DNA of 56,087 nucleotides from an uncultured Verrucomicrobiota bacterium (GCA_903821635.1 CAIJLV010000045.1:1-56087), one strand, 5' to 3'; counted from the stretch's first letter, positions 25,736 to 35,346 are shown. Program-made: numbers and translations. The notes: a model not told the origin generated them from the letters alone.

Positions 25736-26479
25736 TCAAGCGCTGGCGCGCTGGCCATAATTGATGCCCATGACGCCGCCGAGGAGGTTGACCACCCGAG
25801 TTTCGGGATAGCCGAGGGCGCGCAAGGCGGCATCCACGCCCCGTTGGGCTGGATACTTCAGCAGCGAATCGAGGATGTAGGCGTGGGTGTCGCTGTCGCC
25901 ACAGAACCACCGCCCCAATAGCGGCACCAGCCAACGCAGGTATTGGAAATAACCCCAGCGCCAGAGCGCGTGATCGGGTTTGCCAAAGTCGAGGATCAGC
26001 AATCGACCGCCGGGGCGGAGCACGCGGGTCAGTTCGCGCAAGCCCCGCTCGAAGTCGGCGAGATTCCGCAGGCCGTAGCTGATGGTCACGACGTCAAAAG
26101 TCGCGTCGGCAAACGGCAGGTTCAACGCGTCGCCCTGTTGAAACGTGGGGCGCACCCGGTCCGTGCGGCCAAGCGCGGCGGTCTGGGTTTCGCCGCGCCG
26201 GCGGGCCACGGAGAGCATGGGTTCGCTGAAGTCGAAGCCCGTCGCCACGGCCCCCGCGGCCGCGAGGGCAAAGGTTACGTCGCCGGTGCCGCAGCACACG
26301 TCGAGCGCCGTTTGTCCGGGACGAACGGCGGCGAGTTGGATCAGTCGGCGTTTCCAGAGCCGGTGCAGACCGAAGCTCTGAAGGTCGTTGATGAGGTCGT
26401 AGCGCGGCGCAATGGTCGCGAAGAGATCTTCGACCTTGGCTGCCCGGGCTTCGCCCTCGACGTAGAACTTGCTCGACAC
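25736..26479 (-). CDS. ubiE: Demethylmenaquinone/ubiquinone methyltransferase
   Basis: A SAM-dependent C-methyltransferase for the last step of menaquinone (MenG) or in ubiquinone synthesis, acting at the inner membrane. The start SSKFYVEGEARAAKVEDLF and APRYDLINDLQSFGLHRLWK are family signatures. The SAM site is ALDVCCGTGD, with VVTISYGLRNL and LRPGGRLLILDFGKP further on. I chose GTG 26479 because similarity begins there. ATG 26536 would add 19 residues of unlikely leader. Verrucomicrobia mostly use menaquinone, so the menG role is more likely. It is not near other quinone genes here. Confidence 0.92.
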   Translation of the reverse strand: MSSKFYVEGEARAAKVEDLFATIAPRYDLINDLQSFGLHRLWKRRLIQLAAVRPGQTALDVCCGTGDVTFALAAAGAVATGFDFSEPMLSVARRRGETQTAALGRTDRVRPTFQQGDALNLPFADATFDVVTISYGLRNLADFERGLRELTRVLRPGGRLLILDFGKPDHALWRWGYFQYLRWLVPLLGRWFCGDSDTHAYILDSLLKYPAQRGVDAALRALGYPETRVVNLLGGVMGINYGQRASA

Positions 26480-26639
26480 CCGCGGACGATAGCGCGGGTG
26501 CGGAAAAGTGAAACGGCCGGATTGGTGCGGTCTCAAAAGTTACCGAATTGACGGTGCTGTGCGAGGCGCGGGCCAAGGTTTTGCAGTTGCCGCGAAGGGG
26601 GCAGTATGGCGCTCTCACCTAGACCAACCTTCCTCGCCC

Positions 26640-29633
26640 ATGACTTCGCAACTGTTCTTCCCGTGGCTCTCGCTGCTGTTCGCCGGTTCGCTGCTCGCGC
26701 AGGCGGTGCCCACGCCGGCCATCCGGCACTCGACGCTGCTCGGCGGGGGCGGTCCTGATTATATGACGGATGCCGGTCTGGCCATCACGCGGGGCGCGGA
26801 CGGGACCGTTTACGTGCTCGGCCAGACGAGTTCCCTGAACTTTCCGCACACCGCCGTGATTGGACCTCAGACCGAAGGGTTCGGCAGCTTCGTCAACCGC
26901 TTCAGCGCCGACGGGCGCACGGTGCTGCAGGCAACCTTCATCGGTGGGATTTCCGCCCGGGCCGTGGCGGTTGATGCGGCTGGCAACATCTACTTGGCCG
27001 GGGAAACCGGGGGGGCGCTCCCCGGACTGAGTTCGGCGCAGCCGGAATTTGGCGGGGCCTTGGACGCCTTCGTGCTGAAGTTGAATCCCGCGGGCAACGC
27101 CGTCGTTTACGCCACTTACTTGGGTGGTTCCGACTTGGAACTCGGCCGAAGCCTCGCGGTGGATGCGGCAGGGGCGGCCTACCTCGCGGGGTGGACGAGT
27201 TCGACCAATTTCCCGGCCACGGCGGGCGCGGCGCAAACCGTCCTCGGGGGAAATTACGACGCCTTTGTCGCCAAACTGGCGCCGGATGGAAAAGCGACCG
27301 TTTACGCGACGTATGTCGGCGGTGCGCGCTCCGAATCGGGCGCCCATCTGACGCTGGATGCACAGCGCCGCGTCTGGTTGGTCGGCCGGTCAGCTTCCGC
27401 CCACTTTGGCGCGCCCGGTTTGCCCTTGCCCTGGGAGCCGACCCGGTGGGGGACGTCGGCGACGACGACGCAAAACGCCTATGTCGCCCGGTTGAGTGCC
27501 GAGGGTGACCGGCTGGAAGCCTTGGCCTTTTTGGCCGGCGACGGCGTCGATGCCGCCGCCAAGATCGTGCTGGATTCGGCCGGCGCGCCGGTGGTTCTGG
27601 GCTACACCGAATCGGCCAATCTGCCGATCACACCCGGCGTTTACCAGTCGACCTACCGCGGGGCGCAGGATTTGTTCGTCGCCAAGTTTTCGCCCCAACT
27701 TGATGTCCTGAGCTTTTGCACCTACGTGGGGTCCCCGAATACCGAAGCGGCCAGCACGGCCGTTTACGCCGGCGGCTACACGGTTGGGGAGCAATTCATC
27801 GAGGGGACTTCGCTGGTGACCGAAGGCGGCGGGCTCGCGCTCGACCCGGCCGGCCACATCCTGCTCAGCGGGAGCACCGGGGCCAGCGATTGGCCCGAAG
27901 CCGACGCCACAGCTCCGAATAACGACAACGCGGTCGTGGCCCACTTGGCGGCGGACGGTTCGCGCCTGCTCTGGCTGTCCCTGTTGGGGGGGCAAACTGA
28001 AGATTACGGCACCGAGCTCGTGGCCGACGGGCCGGGCGGGGCTTGGGTCACCGGCGAAGCCAATCGGCCCACCTTGCCCCCGTATTTCCCGACCACGCCG
28101 GACGCCACGCAACCTAGCTTTGGCGGCGGAATTTCCGATGCGTTTGTGACCCGGCTCGGCCCGCGACCCGCCACCCCGTTCAATGACGATTTTGCGCAGG
28201 CGCCCGTGTTGAACTCGCCCCGGGCCACGGTCCGGTTGAACTGGCTCGGGGCATCGCAAGAAATTGACGAACCCCTCCATGCCGGACAGGCCAGTCTCGG
28301 TTCAGTGTGGTGGCAATGGACTGCGCCTAGCGACGGCCGGCTCCAGCTCGACACGCTGGGGAGTGGTTTTGACACGCTGCTCGCGGTCTACACCGGCACC
28401 GAGGTGACGAACCTCACGGCCCTAGCTAGCAACGATGACGGCGCTGAAACCACCACCAGCCGGGTCCGCCTGCCGGTGACCGCCGGAACGACCTACCGGG
28501 TGGCCGTGGCGGATAAGGCCGGCGCGGCGGGCGACTTGGTGCTCAACGTCACGTTTTCGGAGCCGCCCAATGACGACTTCGCCCAGCGCATTTCGCTCAC
28601 CGGCTTGCCCGTCACCGCCACCGGTTCGAGTCGCCACGCCACGCCGGAAACCCGCAACGACACCGCCCACGCGAGCGTGCCCGCCGGGCAATCGGTCTGG
28701 TGGGAATGGACGTCTCCGACCAACGGCTTCATCGCGGTGAGCACCGCCGGCAGCAGTTTCAATACGTTGCTCGGCATTTTTACCGGCGACGCCATCGACA
28801 CGCTCACCGAGGTGCAGAGCAACGACAACGTCTCCGATCAACCCGGCGCCTTCACCAGCCAAGTGACTTTTCAAGCCACGGCGGGCACGCGCTATGCAAT
28901 CGTCGTGGACGGCTATTACTCCCAGTCGGGTGCGATTCAGTTGGGCATTTTTCCGGGCGATCCGCCGCTCAACGACAATTTTGCCAACCGTGCCCCCTTG
29001 GTCGGTTACTTCGCCCGGGTGACGGCGGCCAACATCAACGCCACCGCAGAAGCGTCGGCCGGTGAACCGGCGTTGCAGTTCGTGGACAGTCTCGGGCAAC
29101 CCTTGGAGCCGCCCGCCGGTGCCACGGTCTGGTGGACTTGGACGGCGCCCACCAATGGCCGGGTGCGGCTCAGCACGGCGGACGTCACCTTCGATACGCG
29201 CTTGGCCGTCTTTACCGGCGTAGAACTGAATGCGCTCACCCGGGTCGCGGCGAACAACAACCGGGGTGAAAATCCCAACGACCGCTCCAGTCTCGTGACC
29301 TTTGAAGCCACCGCGGGGACGACTTACCAGATCGCCTTGGATGGTGGTCTTTACAACGGTAACGCCGGGCGATTCACCCTGACGTTGGCGTTGGAACGGC
29401 CGCCGAAGATTCTGCCCGGAACCACGCAGCGGCAGGCGGATGGGAGCCTCAGTTTTTCCGTCGAAGCCGTGCCGGACCGCACCCTGATCCTTGAAGCCAG
29501 TGACGATCTTCGCTCGTGGACGGAGCTCGCGAGCCAGCCGGTTGTAGACCCGACCTTCACCTGGTCCCTCGCGGCGGCCTTCGTTGGCGACCAACGGTTT
29601 TTTCGCCTCGTCGACCCGACTTCGGGCCAATAA
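26640..29633 (+). CDS. Giant secreted protein: SBBP beta-propeller repeats plus three pre-peptidase-like domains
   Basis: The 997-residue exported protein starts at ATG 26640 with a signal peptide (FFPWLSLLFAGSLLAQA). Residues up to about 510 are SBBP-type propeller repeats, for example DAFVLKLNPAGNAVVYATYL followed by AGAAYLAGWTSS. Three tandem domains follow, each opening NDDFA or NDNFA, with VWWxWTAP, FDTLLAVYTG and TAGTTYRVAV. These are the bacterial pre-peptidase C-terminal type, usually stabilising or binding modules. The end LILEASDDLRSWTELAS and RFFRLVDPT is the C-terminal module common to four proteins here. No catalytic domain was seen. It may be an adhesin or a scaffold on the cell surface. 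Confidence 0.87.
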   Translation: MTSQLFFPWLSLLFAGSLLAQAVPTPAIRHSTLLGGGGPDYMTDAGLAITRGADGTVYVLGQTSSLNFPHTAVIGPQTEGFGSFVNRFSADGRTVLQATFIGGISARAVAVDAAGNIYLAGETGGALPGLSSAQPEFGGALDAFVLKLNPAGNAVVYATYLGGSDLELGRSLAVDAAGAAYLAGWTSSTNFPATAGAAQTVLGGNYDAFVAKLAPDGKATVYATYVGGARSESGAHLTLDAQRRVWLVGRSASAHFGAPGLPLPWEPTRWGTSATTTQNAYVARLSAEGDRLEALAFLAGDGVDAAAKIVLDSAGAPVVLGYTESANLPITPGVYQSTYRGAQDLFVAKFSPQLDVLSFCTYVGSPNTEAASTAVYAGGYTVGEQFIEGTSLVTEGGGLALDPAGHILLSGSTGASDWPEADATAPNNDNAVVAHLAADGSRLLWLSLLGGQTEDYGTELVADGPGGAWVTGEANRPTLPPYFPTTPDATQPSFGGGISDAFVTRLGPRPATPFNDDFAQAPVLNSPRATVRLNWLGASQEIDEPLHAGQASLGSVWWQWTAPSDGRLQLDTLGSGFDTLLAVYTGTEVTNLTALASNDDGAETTTSRVRLPVTAGTTYRVAVADKAGAAGDLVLNVTFSEPPNDDFAQRISLTGLPVTATGSSRHATPETRNDTAHASVPAGQSVWWEWTSPTNGFIAVSTAGSSFNTLLGIFTGDAIDTLTEVQSNDNVSDQPGAFTSQVTFQATAGTRYAIVVDGYYSQSGAIQLGIFPGDPPLNDNFANRAPLVGYFARVTAANINATAEASAGEPALQFVDSLGQPLEPPAGATVWWTWTAPTNGRVRLSTADVTFDTRLAVFTGVELNALTRVAANNNRGENPNDRSSLVTFEATAGTTYQIALDGGLYNGNAGRFTLTLALERPPKILPGTTQRQADGSLSFSVEAVPDRTLILEASDDLRSWTELASQPVVDPTFTWSLAAAFVGDQRFFRLVDPTSGQ

Positions 29634-29710
29634 CCCAACCGGCGCTAAGTTCAGCAGGTTGGGGGGCTTGGTCTGCCCTTGTCCGACGGGGGCGAGCAAA
29701 CTCGGCCGCG

Positions 29711-29956
29711 ATGAAACTAAATCCGGAATTTGAAGTGGGCGAAGTCGTGGAAATCCAAGCCGGGCCGGCCGGTTGCGCGTTGCCCTACGGTTTGGGCGTG
29801 GGGTTTCAAGTGCGCTTGGTCGCGGTGGAAGCCCACCACCGGATCGTTGAGCGCGAGGGGCGTGAGTGGCGCGTGTGCGTCAGCAATCTTCAGCCCCGTC
29901 AACTCCGCCGCCTGCCCGGGGTCGCGGTGCCGGCAGCGGGGCGGTGCCGCCGCTAG
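29711..29956 (+). CDS. Small hypothetical protein, 81 residues
   Basis: The frame from ATG 29711 reads MKLNPEFEVGEVVEIQAGPA, then LGVGFQVRLVAVEAHHRIVE and VCVSNLQPRQLRRLPG. The alternating strand-like pattern with VGEVVEI suggests a small beta-barrel (SH3 or KOW-like), which is inference only. I do not recognise a family. It lies 51 bp upstream of the HAD-Nudix gene on the same strand and could share its transcript. The longer frame opening at 29516 overlaps the end of the preceding gene and is not credible. Confidence 0.55.
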   Translation: MKLNPEFEVGEVVEIQAGPAGCALPYGLGVGFQVRLVAVEAHHRIVEREGREWRVCVSNLQPRQLRRLPGVAVPAAGRCRR

Positions 29957-30007
29957 GCCGCCGACTCGCCATTCGACAAGCCGGCTCCCGCGAGTAGCGT
30001 TCGGCGC

Positions 30008-31102
30008 GTGATTCGGAACGTCATCTTCGACTGGTCGGGGACGCTGGTGGACGATTTGCCCGCCGTGTGGGAGGCGAGCAATCACGTCTTCCGCCAGGCG
30101 GGCGTGGAGCCGTTGACGCTCGCACAATTCCGCGCCGAGTTCGGGCTGCCGTATCGCGGTTTCTACGAAAAATTCGTGCCCCACGTCCCCCTTGAGCAGT
30201 TGGAAGTCTGGTTCCATGCGCGCTTCCTCGAGTGTCAGGATTCCGTGGTGGCTTTGCCGCACGCCCGTGCGCTGTTGGAGTTTTGCCGCCAGCAGGAACT
30301 GCGGGTGTTTATCCTCAGCACCGTGCATCCGCGGCACTGGGAATCCCAGGCGCACGCCACGGGATTGCAGGGCTTTTTCGAGCGGATCTACGCGGGGGTG
30401 GCGGATAAACGCACGCGGATCGCCGAACTGCTGGCTGAAAACCAATTGGCCCCGCACGCCACGGTGTTCGTCGGCGACATGCAGCACGACATCGAGACGG
30501 CGAAGCAGGGCGGCATTCACAGTGTGGCGGTGCTCACCGGTTACAATTCGCTCGGGCAACTCCGGCTCGCCGAGCCCGACCTCATCGTGGAGCACTTGGG
30601 TGAACTGCTCAGTTTGCTGGAGCGTAACCGACTTTTCTTACACCCTGTCCAGCCTGCGCCGACGCCGCCCCGGCCGGTCTCCACGGTTGGCGGCCTCGCC
30701 TTTAACGACGACGGGCAGTTGCTGCTAGTTCGCACGAACAAGTGGTCCGATCTGTGGGGCATTCCCGGGGGCAAAATCGAATGGGGCGAACCCAGCGAAA
30801 CCGCGCTGCGCCGAGAAATGCAGGAGGAAACGGGGCTGGCAGTCACCGACGTCGAATTCGTGATGGTGCAGGACGCCATCAACCCGCCGGAATTCTACAA
30901 ACCCGCGCATTTCCTGCTGCTCAACTATACCTGCCGGGCGCGGGGCCGGCAGAGCGTGCGGCTGAATTCCGAGGCGCAGGAGTTTCGCTGGCTGTCCTTT
31001 GCGGAGGCGTTGGCGTTGCCCTTGAATGGCCCCACCCGGGTGCTGCTGGAAGGGGTCCGGCGAAATTTCGACCCTGAATTTGCAGTGATCGCCGTCGTTT
31101 GA
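30008..31102 (+). CDS. HAD phosphatase-Nudix hydrolase fusion
   Basis: GTG 30008 starts a 364-residue two-domain protein. Residues 1-205 are a HAD hydrolase: nucleophile Asp8 in IFDWSGTLVDD, Lys134 in VADKRTRI and acidic motif IV with Asp157 and Asp161 (GDMQHDIE). The acid/base position two after Asp8 is Ser rather than Asp. Residues 226-364 are a Nudix hydrolase with a perfect Nudix box starting GGKIEWGEPSETALRREM and ending QEETGL (Gly255 to Leu277), which needs Mg. Nudix enzymes release pyrophosphate or split diphosphates, and HAD enzymes remove phosphate. folB follows after 42 bp, which fits dihydroneopterin triphosphate dephosphorylation. That role is inferred from context. Confidence 0.9.
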   Translation: MIRNVIFDWSGTLVDDLPAVWEASNHVFRQAGVEPLTLAQFRAEFGLPYRGFYEKFVPHVPLEQLEVWFHARFLECQDSVVALPHARALLEFCRQQELRVFILSTVHPRHWESQAHATGLQGFFERIYAGVADKRTRIAELLAENQLAPHATVFVGDMQHDIETAKQGGIHSVAVLTGYNSLGQLRLAEPDLIVEHLGELLSLLERNRLFLHPVQPAPTPPRPVSTVGGLAFNDDGQLLLVRTNKWSDLWGIPGGKIEWGEPSETALRREMQEETGLAVTDVEFVMVQDAINPPEFYKPAHFLLLNYTCRARGRQSVRLNSEAQEFRWLSFAEALALPLNGPTRVLLEGVRRNFDPEFAVIAVV

Positions 31103-31144
31103 GCGAAGCCGGGCAGGGGGGGAGTCATCAGAAATTTCGAAGCC

Positions 31145-31507
31145 ATGGATCGCATCATCATCACGGACTTGGAGGTGTTTTACCGCGTGGGGGTGCCCGA
31201 CGCCGAGCGGGCGCAACCGCAACGGCTGTTGCTCTCGCTGGAACTGGAACTGGATTTCACCGCCGCCGCGGCGGGCGATGACCTGAGCCGCACGGTGGAT
31301 TACTTTGGACTCACCCGGCGGTTATTGGCCCTGGGCGAAGGCCGCAGTTGGAAGCTGATCGAGACGCTGGCAGTGGATGTCGCGCAGGGGGTGCTGCAGG
31401 ATTTTGCCGTCCAGCGAGTGACCGTCGAGGTAAAGAAATTCATCCTCCCAGAAACCCGGCATGTCGGTGTGCGGGTGGTGCGGTCCAGAGCGGTGCCGAG
31501 CTCGTAA
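31145..31507 (+). CDS. folB: Dihydroneopterin aldolase
   Basis: Converts 7,8-dihydroneopterin to 6-hydroxymethyl-dihydropterin and glycolaldehyde in folate synthesis. The 120 residues are the family's normal size. Signatures are MDRIIITDLEVFYRVGVPDA, TVDYFGLTRRLL, KLIETLAVDVAQ and VEVKKFILPETRHVGVRV, whose lysine aligns with the catalytic Lys. It probably forms an operon with the upstream HAD-Nudix gene. No folK or folP is next to it in the window. Confidence 0.9.
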   Translation: MDRIIITDLEVFYRVGVPDAERAQPQRLLLSLELELDFTAAAAGDDLSRTVDYFGLTRRLLALGEGRSWKLIETLAVDVAQGVLQDFAVQRVTVEVKKFILPETRHVGVRVVRSRAVPSS

Positions 31508-31602
31508 GTAAGGCCGTTGCGGCCCACCTTGCGGAACCTTGATTTGGCGTTCGAGTTCGGCACGAAAACTGCCAAGGCTTCGGCCTCAAGCGTGACTTTT
31601 TC

Positions 31603-34600
31603 ATGAGACTGAATCGCAGCCTGCAAGCAACCGCCCTTCTGGGCCTGGTCGGGGTAACCGTTTGGTGGGCCACCCGGGTTTCGTCCTACCCGCTGCCCGC
31701 CCGTTCCAAGGAAGCGCTGGCGCTCAAAGGGCAAGTGGTGGCCCCCGCCGTCGGGTCGCTCGGCGGTAAAGTGCTCCCGACCGTCAGCGCGCCGTCGGCC
31801 CCGGTGCCGGGGACTCCCACCTTGCGGTTGCCCGTGGACCGCACGTGGTCAAATTCCGTTTCGGAGGCTAAATTTGAACGCTTCCGAGCTTGGACCGAGG
31901 CCTATCGGGCGGCCGAACCGGCGGCGCAGGCTCAGTTGGAATCCGCCGGCGTGGAACTGGCTCGGGCGCGGCGCGAGGAATTGGGCGTGTTGATTCGCGC
32001 TGATCCGGAGCGGGCGCTTGATTTGGCTGTGCCGGTGGCGGTGCGCCTAGAGTTGCCGGCCGCCGTGGTGGCGCTGCTCGAAGAACGCATCGACGGCTGG
32101 GGCGACCTCGCGGTGCTGGCCGCGACGCCGTTGCCCGGCCGGGAACCCGAAGGGGAAGCCCTTTGGCGCACGGTGCAATTGGGGGAGCGCTTTTTCCGGG
32201 CCTACGTTTACGGCCGGCGCTTGGATGAGCCGGCTCGTTTTGGGCTCGCCCTGCACGGCCTCGCGGTGGACGGCCGGATGGCGGTGGACGCCAACCCAGT
32301 CCGCGTGCTGGAAGCCGCCGAGGCTCAGGCTTGGTTGGCCGGCGATCCAAGTTGCAGTGTTTCGGGCGCATCCGCCCAAGAATTGGGCACGCCGCTGGCG
32401 GTCGATACGGGCACCGAAACGCCCAAGGTTCTGTGCGGCACGGCGCACGCGGAGTCGCTCAACCGAACGCTGATCGAGGAGGAAAGCGACCTCGGTTCGA
32501 TGGAAGTGACGCCGGCCGGCCGCCTTCAGCGGGCTTCGGCCTACACGGAGGGCAACAAGAAGCTGCTGCTGATCCGGGTGGATTTTTCTGACAATTCCGG
32601 GGCGCCGTTCACCGACGTGGCAGGCACCAACCACGTGCAGGGACTCGATACTTTTTACCGGGAAAATTCGCTGGGGCGGGCCGGTTGGCTGCCGCTGGGA
32701 GGCGGTTCGGCCATGACGCCGACGCTGCGTCTGGCCAAATCCGCGGCGACCTACGGCACCTTGGATCCGGCCGTGCTGCGGACCGATGCCCGCACCGCGG
32801 CGACCGCCGCCGGCTTTAATCTCGCCAGTTATCAGTTCGACCTGATCTGCTTCAAATCGGTGCCGAATTATTCTTGGGCAGGCTTGGGCTATGTGGGGGC
32901 GCCGGGCGCTTGGATCCAGGGAGCCTTTGATGCCGCGGCCGGCGTTTCCGCGCACGAGTTGGGGCACAACTTCGGACTCAGCCACGCGAACTTTTGGGAC
33001 ACCGCCGGCGCCAACATGATCGGCAAGGTCGGGACCGACGTGGAATATGGCGACAGCTTCGACACGATGGGCAATGCCTCCGGTGGTAAACGCCATTTCA
33101 ACGTCCGTAACAAGGTCGCCCTCAACTGGCTGCGCAGCACCGAAGTCGTCACCTTTTCCACCAACGGGGTTTACCGGATCTTTGCGCACGACCTGACGAA
33201 CGCCGTGACGGGCGCTCGGGCGCTCAAGGTCGCCCGCAACAGCCGAACGAACTACTGGTTCGAACTCCGCCAGAAATTTACGGACAACCGGTGGCTGCTC
33301 AGCGGCTTGGGCGTTCGCTGGGCCCGCTCAGATAATAGTCGCCAAAGCCTGCTGCTCGACACCACCGCCGGTTCGGCCGAGGGCAAGAACGACTCCGCGT
33401 TGGTGCTGGGGCGAACCTTCACCGATCCCGAGGTGGGTTTGCACATCACGCCGTTGCGCAAAAATGGCACTACGCCCGAGTCGATGGACGTGCAGTTTGT
33501 GCGCGGAAAATTCACCAACGATATTTCGCCCACGGTCGCGCTCACCCCGTCGGCCACGGCGGCGGGCACTGGCGTCACCGTGCGCTTTACGGCGGCGGCG
33601 GCGGATGAAGACGGCGACGCGGTGGCTTATTTTTGGGATTTTGGAGACGGCACGTTCGGCACCAACGGCGCCACCGCGTCGAAATCGTGGTCTGCGGCGG
33701 GGGATTATCTGGTTCGTTGCACGGTGTCCGATCTGCGCGGTGGGGTGGGCTCCGATTCGCTGGCGATCCGCGTCGGCAGTCCCACCACCTATCGCTTGTC
33801 GGGCAAAGTGACCCGGGACGGCCAACCGGTCGGTGGCGTGCGAATCTTCACCTCCAACACGCGCCTGACTTACACCGACTCCGACGGCAGCTATGTCTTG
33901 CCGGGCGTCACCGGAGGCACCTACACGCTGCGGGCCCAAGCGGACGGGTTGTTGTTTACCCGCGCCGGGTTCACCAACCCGCTCGTGGTCAGCGGGCACA
34001 AAACCAGCCTCGATTTTACCGGCACGCTGCCCGGCGATCTGGAGGCGGCGATCTTGGTGCCGGCCGGTGCCGAGTGGCGCTATCATGATGGCGGCGTGAA
34101 TCTCGGCACGGCTTGGCGGACGCCGGCTTATGATGCTTCCGCTTGGAAACAGGGGGCCGCCCAACTGGGCTACGGCGACGACGACGTCTCCACGATCCTG
34201 AATTACGGCCCCAATTCGGCGAGCAAGCATCCGACCTACTATTTCCGGCACGAGTTCTTCGTCGCCGAACCGGCCCGTTTCCTCAGCGCCACGTTGGGCG
34301 TCATCCGCGACGACGGGGCGATGGTCTTTCTCAACGGCAAGGAAGTGTTCCGCAGCAATTTGCCCAGCGGCAGCGTCAGCTACACGACCCTCGCCTCCAA
34401 TACCGTGGGCTCCGGGGATGAATCCACGTTCTTCGAGACGGAGCTGGCGGCGGCTGACTTCGTGTCGGGGGGCAATGTGCTGGCGGTGGAAATTCATCAG
34501 TCAGCGGTGGACAGTTCGGACGTCAGTTTCAACCTCCGCCTCGACGCCTTGCTGGCCCCCGCCGCCGGCGCCGGCGGCGATCCCGCACTGACCTTCACCA

Positions 34601-34788
34601 CCGAGGCCGGCCTCCTGCGGTTGGCGTGGCCCGCGGCGTTCACCGGGTTCGGATTACAAATGCGGCGTGGTCTCGACCCCGTCGGGGAATGGGATCCGGC
34701 GCCCTTTCTGCCCACCGCGGTGGGCGGTTCCAATGTCGTCCATCTGCCCCTGACCGAAACCGCGCTGTTCTTGCGGTTGGCGAAGTAA
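31603..34788 (+). CDS. Giant secreted zinc metallopeptidase with PKD and regulatory-like domains
   Basis: A 1061-residue exported protein with a signal anchor (ATALLGLVGVTVWWATRVSS). The zinc site HELGHNFGLSH begins at His451 (HExxHxxGxxH), so it is a metzincin-like or M6/M11-like peptidase. Residues from about 640 form a PKD domain (YFWDFGDGTFGTNG). A carboxypeptidase-regulatory-like domain follows (SGKVTRDGQPVGGVRIFTSN). Then comes a beta-sandwich with WRYHDGGVNLGTAWRTPAY and RDDGAMVFLNGKEVFRS, a common verrucomicrobial module. The last residues carry the shared C-terminal module (FGLQMRRGLDPVGEWDPAPF, then LFLRLAK). It likely degrades extracellular protein or glycoprotein; the substrate is unknown. 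Confidence 0.87.
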   Translation: MRLNRSLQATALLGLVGVTVWWATRVSSYPLPARSKEALALKGQVVAPAVGSLGGKVLPTVSAPSAPVPGTPTLRLPVDRTWSNSVSEAKFERFRAWTEAYRAAEPAAQAQLESAGVELARARREELGVLIRADPERALDLAVPVAVRLELPAAVVALLEERIDGWGDLAVLAATPLPGREPEGEALWRTVQLGERFFRAYVYGRRLDEPARFGLALHGLAVDGRMAVDANPVRVLEAAEAQAWLAGDPSCSVSGASAQELGTPLAVDTGTETPKVLCGTAHAESLNRTLIEEESDLGSMEVTPAGRLQRASAYTEGNKKLLLIRVDFSDNSGAPFTDVAGTNHVQGLDTFYRENSLGRAGWLPLGGGSAMTPTLRLAKSAATYGTLDPAVLRTDARTAATAAGFNLASYQFDLICFKSVPNYSWAGLGYVGAPGAWIQGAFDAAAGVSAHELGHNFGLSHANFWDTAGANMIGKVGTDVEYGDSFDTMGNASGGKRHFNVRNKVALNWLRSTEVVTFSTNGVYRIFAHDLTNAVTGARALKVARNSRTNYWFELRQKFTDNRWLLSGLGVRWARSDNSRQSLLLDTTAGSAEGKNDSALVLGRTFTDPEVGLHITPLRKNGTTPESMDVQFVRGKFTNDISPTVALTPSATAAGTGVTVRFTAAAADEDGDAVAYFWDFGDGTFGTNGATASKSWSAAGDYLVRCTVSDLRGGVGSDSLAIRVGSPTTYRLSGKVTRDGQPVGGVRIFTSNTRLTYTDSDGSYVLPGVTGGTYTLRAQADGLLFTRAGFTNPLVVSGHKTSLDFTGTLPGDLEAAILVPAGAEWRYHDGGVNLGTAWRTPAYDASAWKQGAAQLGYGDDDVSTILNYGPNSASKHPTYYFRHEFFVAEPARFLSATLGVIRDDGAMVFLNGKEVFRSNLPSGSVSYTTLASNTVGSGDESTFFETELAAADFVSGGNVLAVEIHQSAVDSSDVSFNLRLDALLAPAAGAGGDPALTFTTEAGLLRLAWPAAFTGFGLQMRRGLDPVGEWDPAPFLPTAVGGSNVVHLPLTETALFLRLAK

Positions 34789-34968
34789 AGCGGCCCCCGA
34801 TCCCGTGCCGCTTGGCGGCCGCGCTGGCCCGAGGCTGCCCCTGGCGGGCAGGGGACGTAATACGCCCTTGTCGGCCTAGGGTTGCAGGAAAAGCTGGCCA
34901 GCGGTTCGCCGCATGCCCTTCAATTTGTCCGGTCCTGTGGACCGCACTCAAACCTTACTTCGTAACTC

Positions 34969-35346
34969 ATGCAGATTCGCACCGCCCTCCCCCTCCTCGC
35001 TGCGCTCACCGCGGGCGTGGTCATCACCGGCTGTTCCTCCGCTCCTAAAACGCCGAAATACACGACCGAACAGGTCATGGAACAGGGCTTCAAAGGCAAG
35101 GAATCCCCCGCCGCCCGCGTGGGTCAGGGCGCTGGCACGGCCGCTGATTTCAAACTGCTCGCCGAATTGACCGCGTCGCTGCCGCTCAACGCGCCGATGA
35201 AGGGTGACGCCGCCAGTTGGAAGGAAAAATCCACCGCCCTCGCCCAAGCGGGCCAACAACTGGTCGCAGGTAAGGCCGGCGCGCTCGACGCGTGGAAGTC
35301 CGCCGCCAACTGCAAGGCCTGCCACTCCGTCCACAAGCCCGACTGA
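34969..35346 (+). CDS. Cytochrome c'-like lipoprotein
   Basis: The lipobox is VVITGCSS, so the protein should be lipid-anchored and periplasmic. The 125 residues end in CKACHSVHKPD, a CxxCH haem-c motif near the C-terminus, as in the four-helix cytochrome c'/c556 family. It shares the block MEQGFKGKESPAARVGQG and the haem region with the next gene, so the two are tandem duplicates. The usual role is electron transfer or NO binding in the periplasm. The 85 bp to the second copy contains a weak stem (accgg/ccggt). Confidence 0.85.
   Translation: MQIRTALPLLAALTAGVVITGCSSAPKTPKYTTEQVMEQGFKGKESPAARVGQGAGTAADFKLLAELTASLPLNAPMKGDAASWKEKSTALAQAGQQLVAGKAGALDAWKSAANCKACHSVHKPD

Noticed and set aside
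28422..29699. 425-codon minus-strand frame, and others of 370-390 codons at 12001-13116, 32047-33189 and 33328-34497
   Set aside because: All are antisense to well-supported plus-strand genes with signal peptides, domains or catalytic motifs. Their translations are Arg/Gly/Ala-rich shadows.
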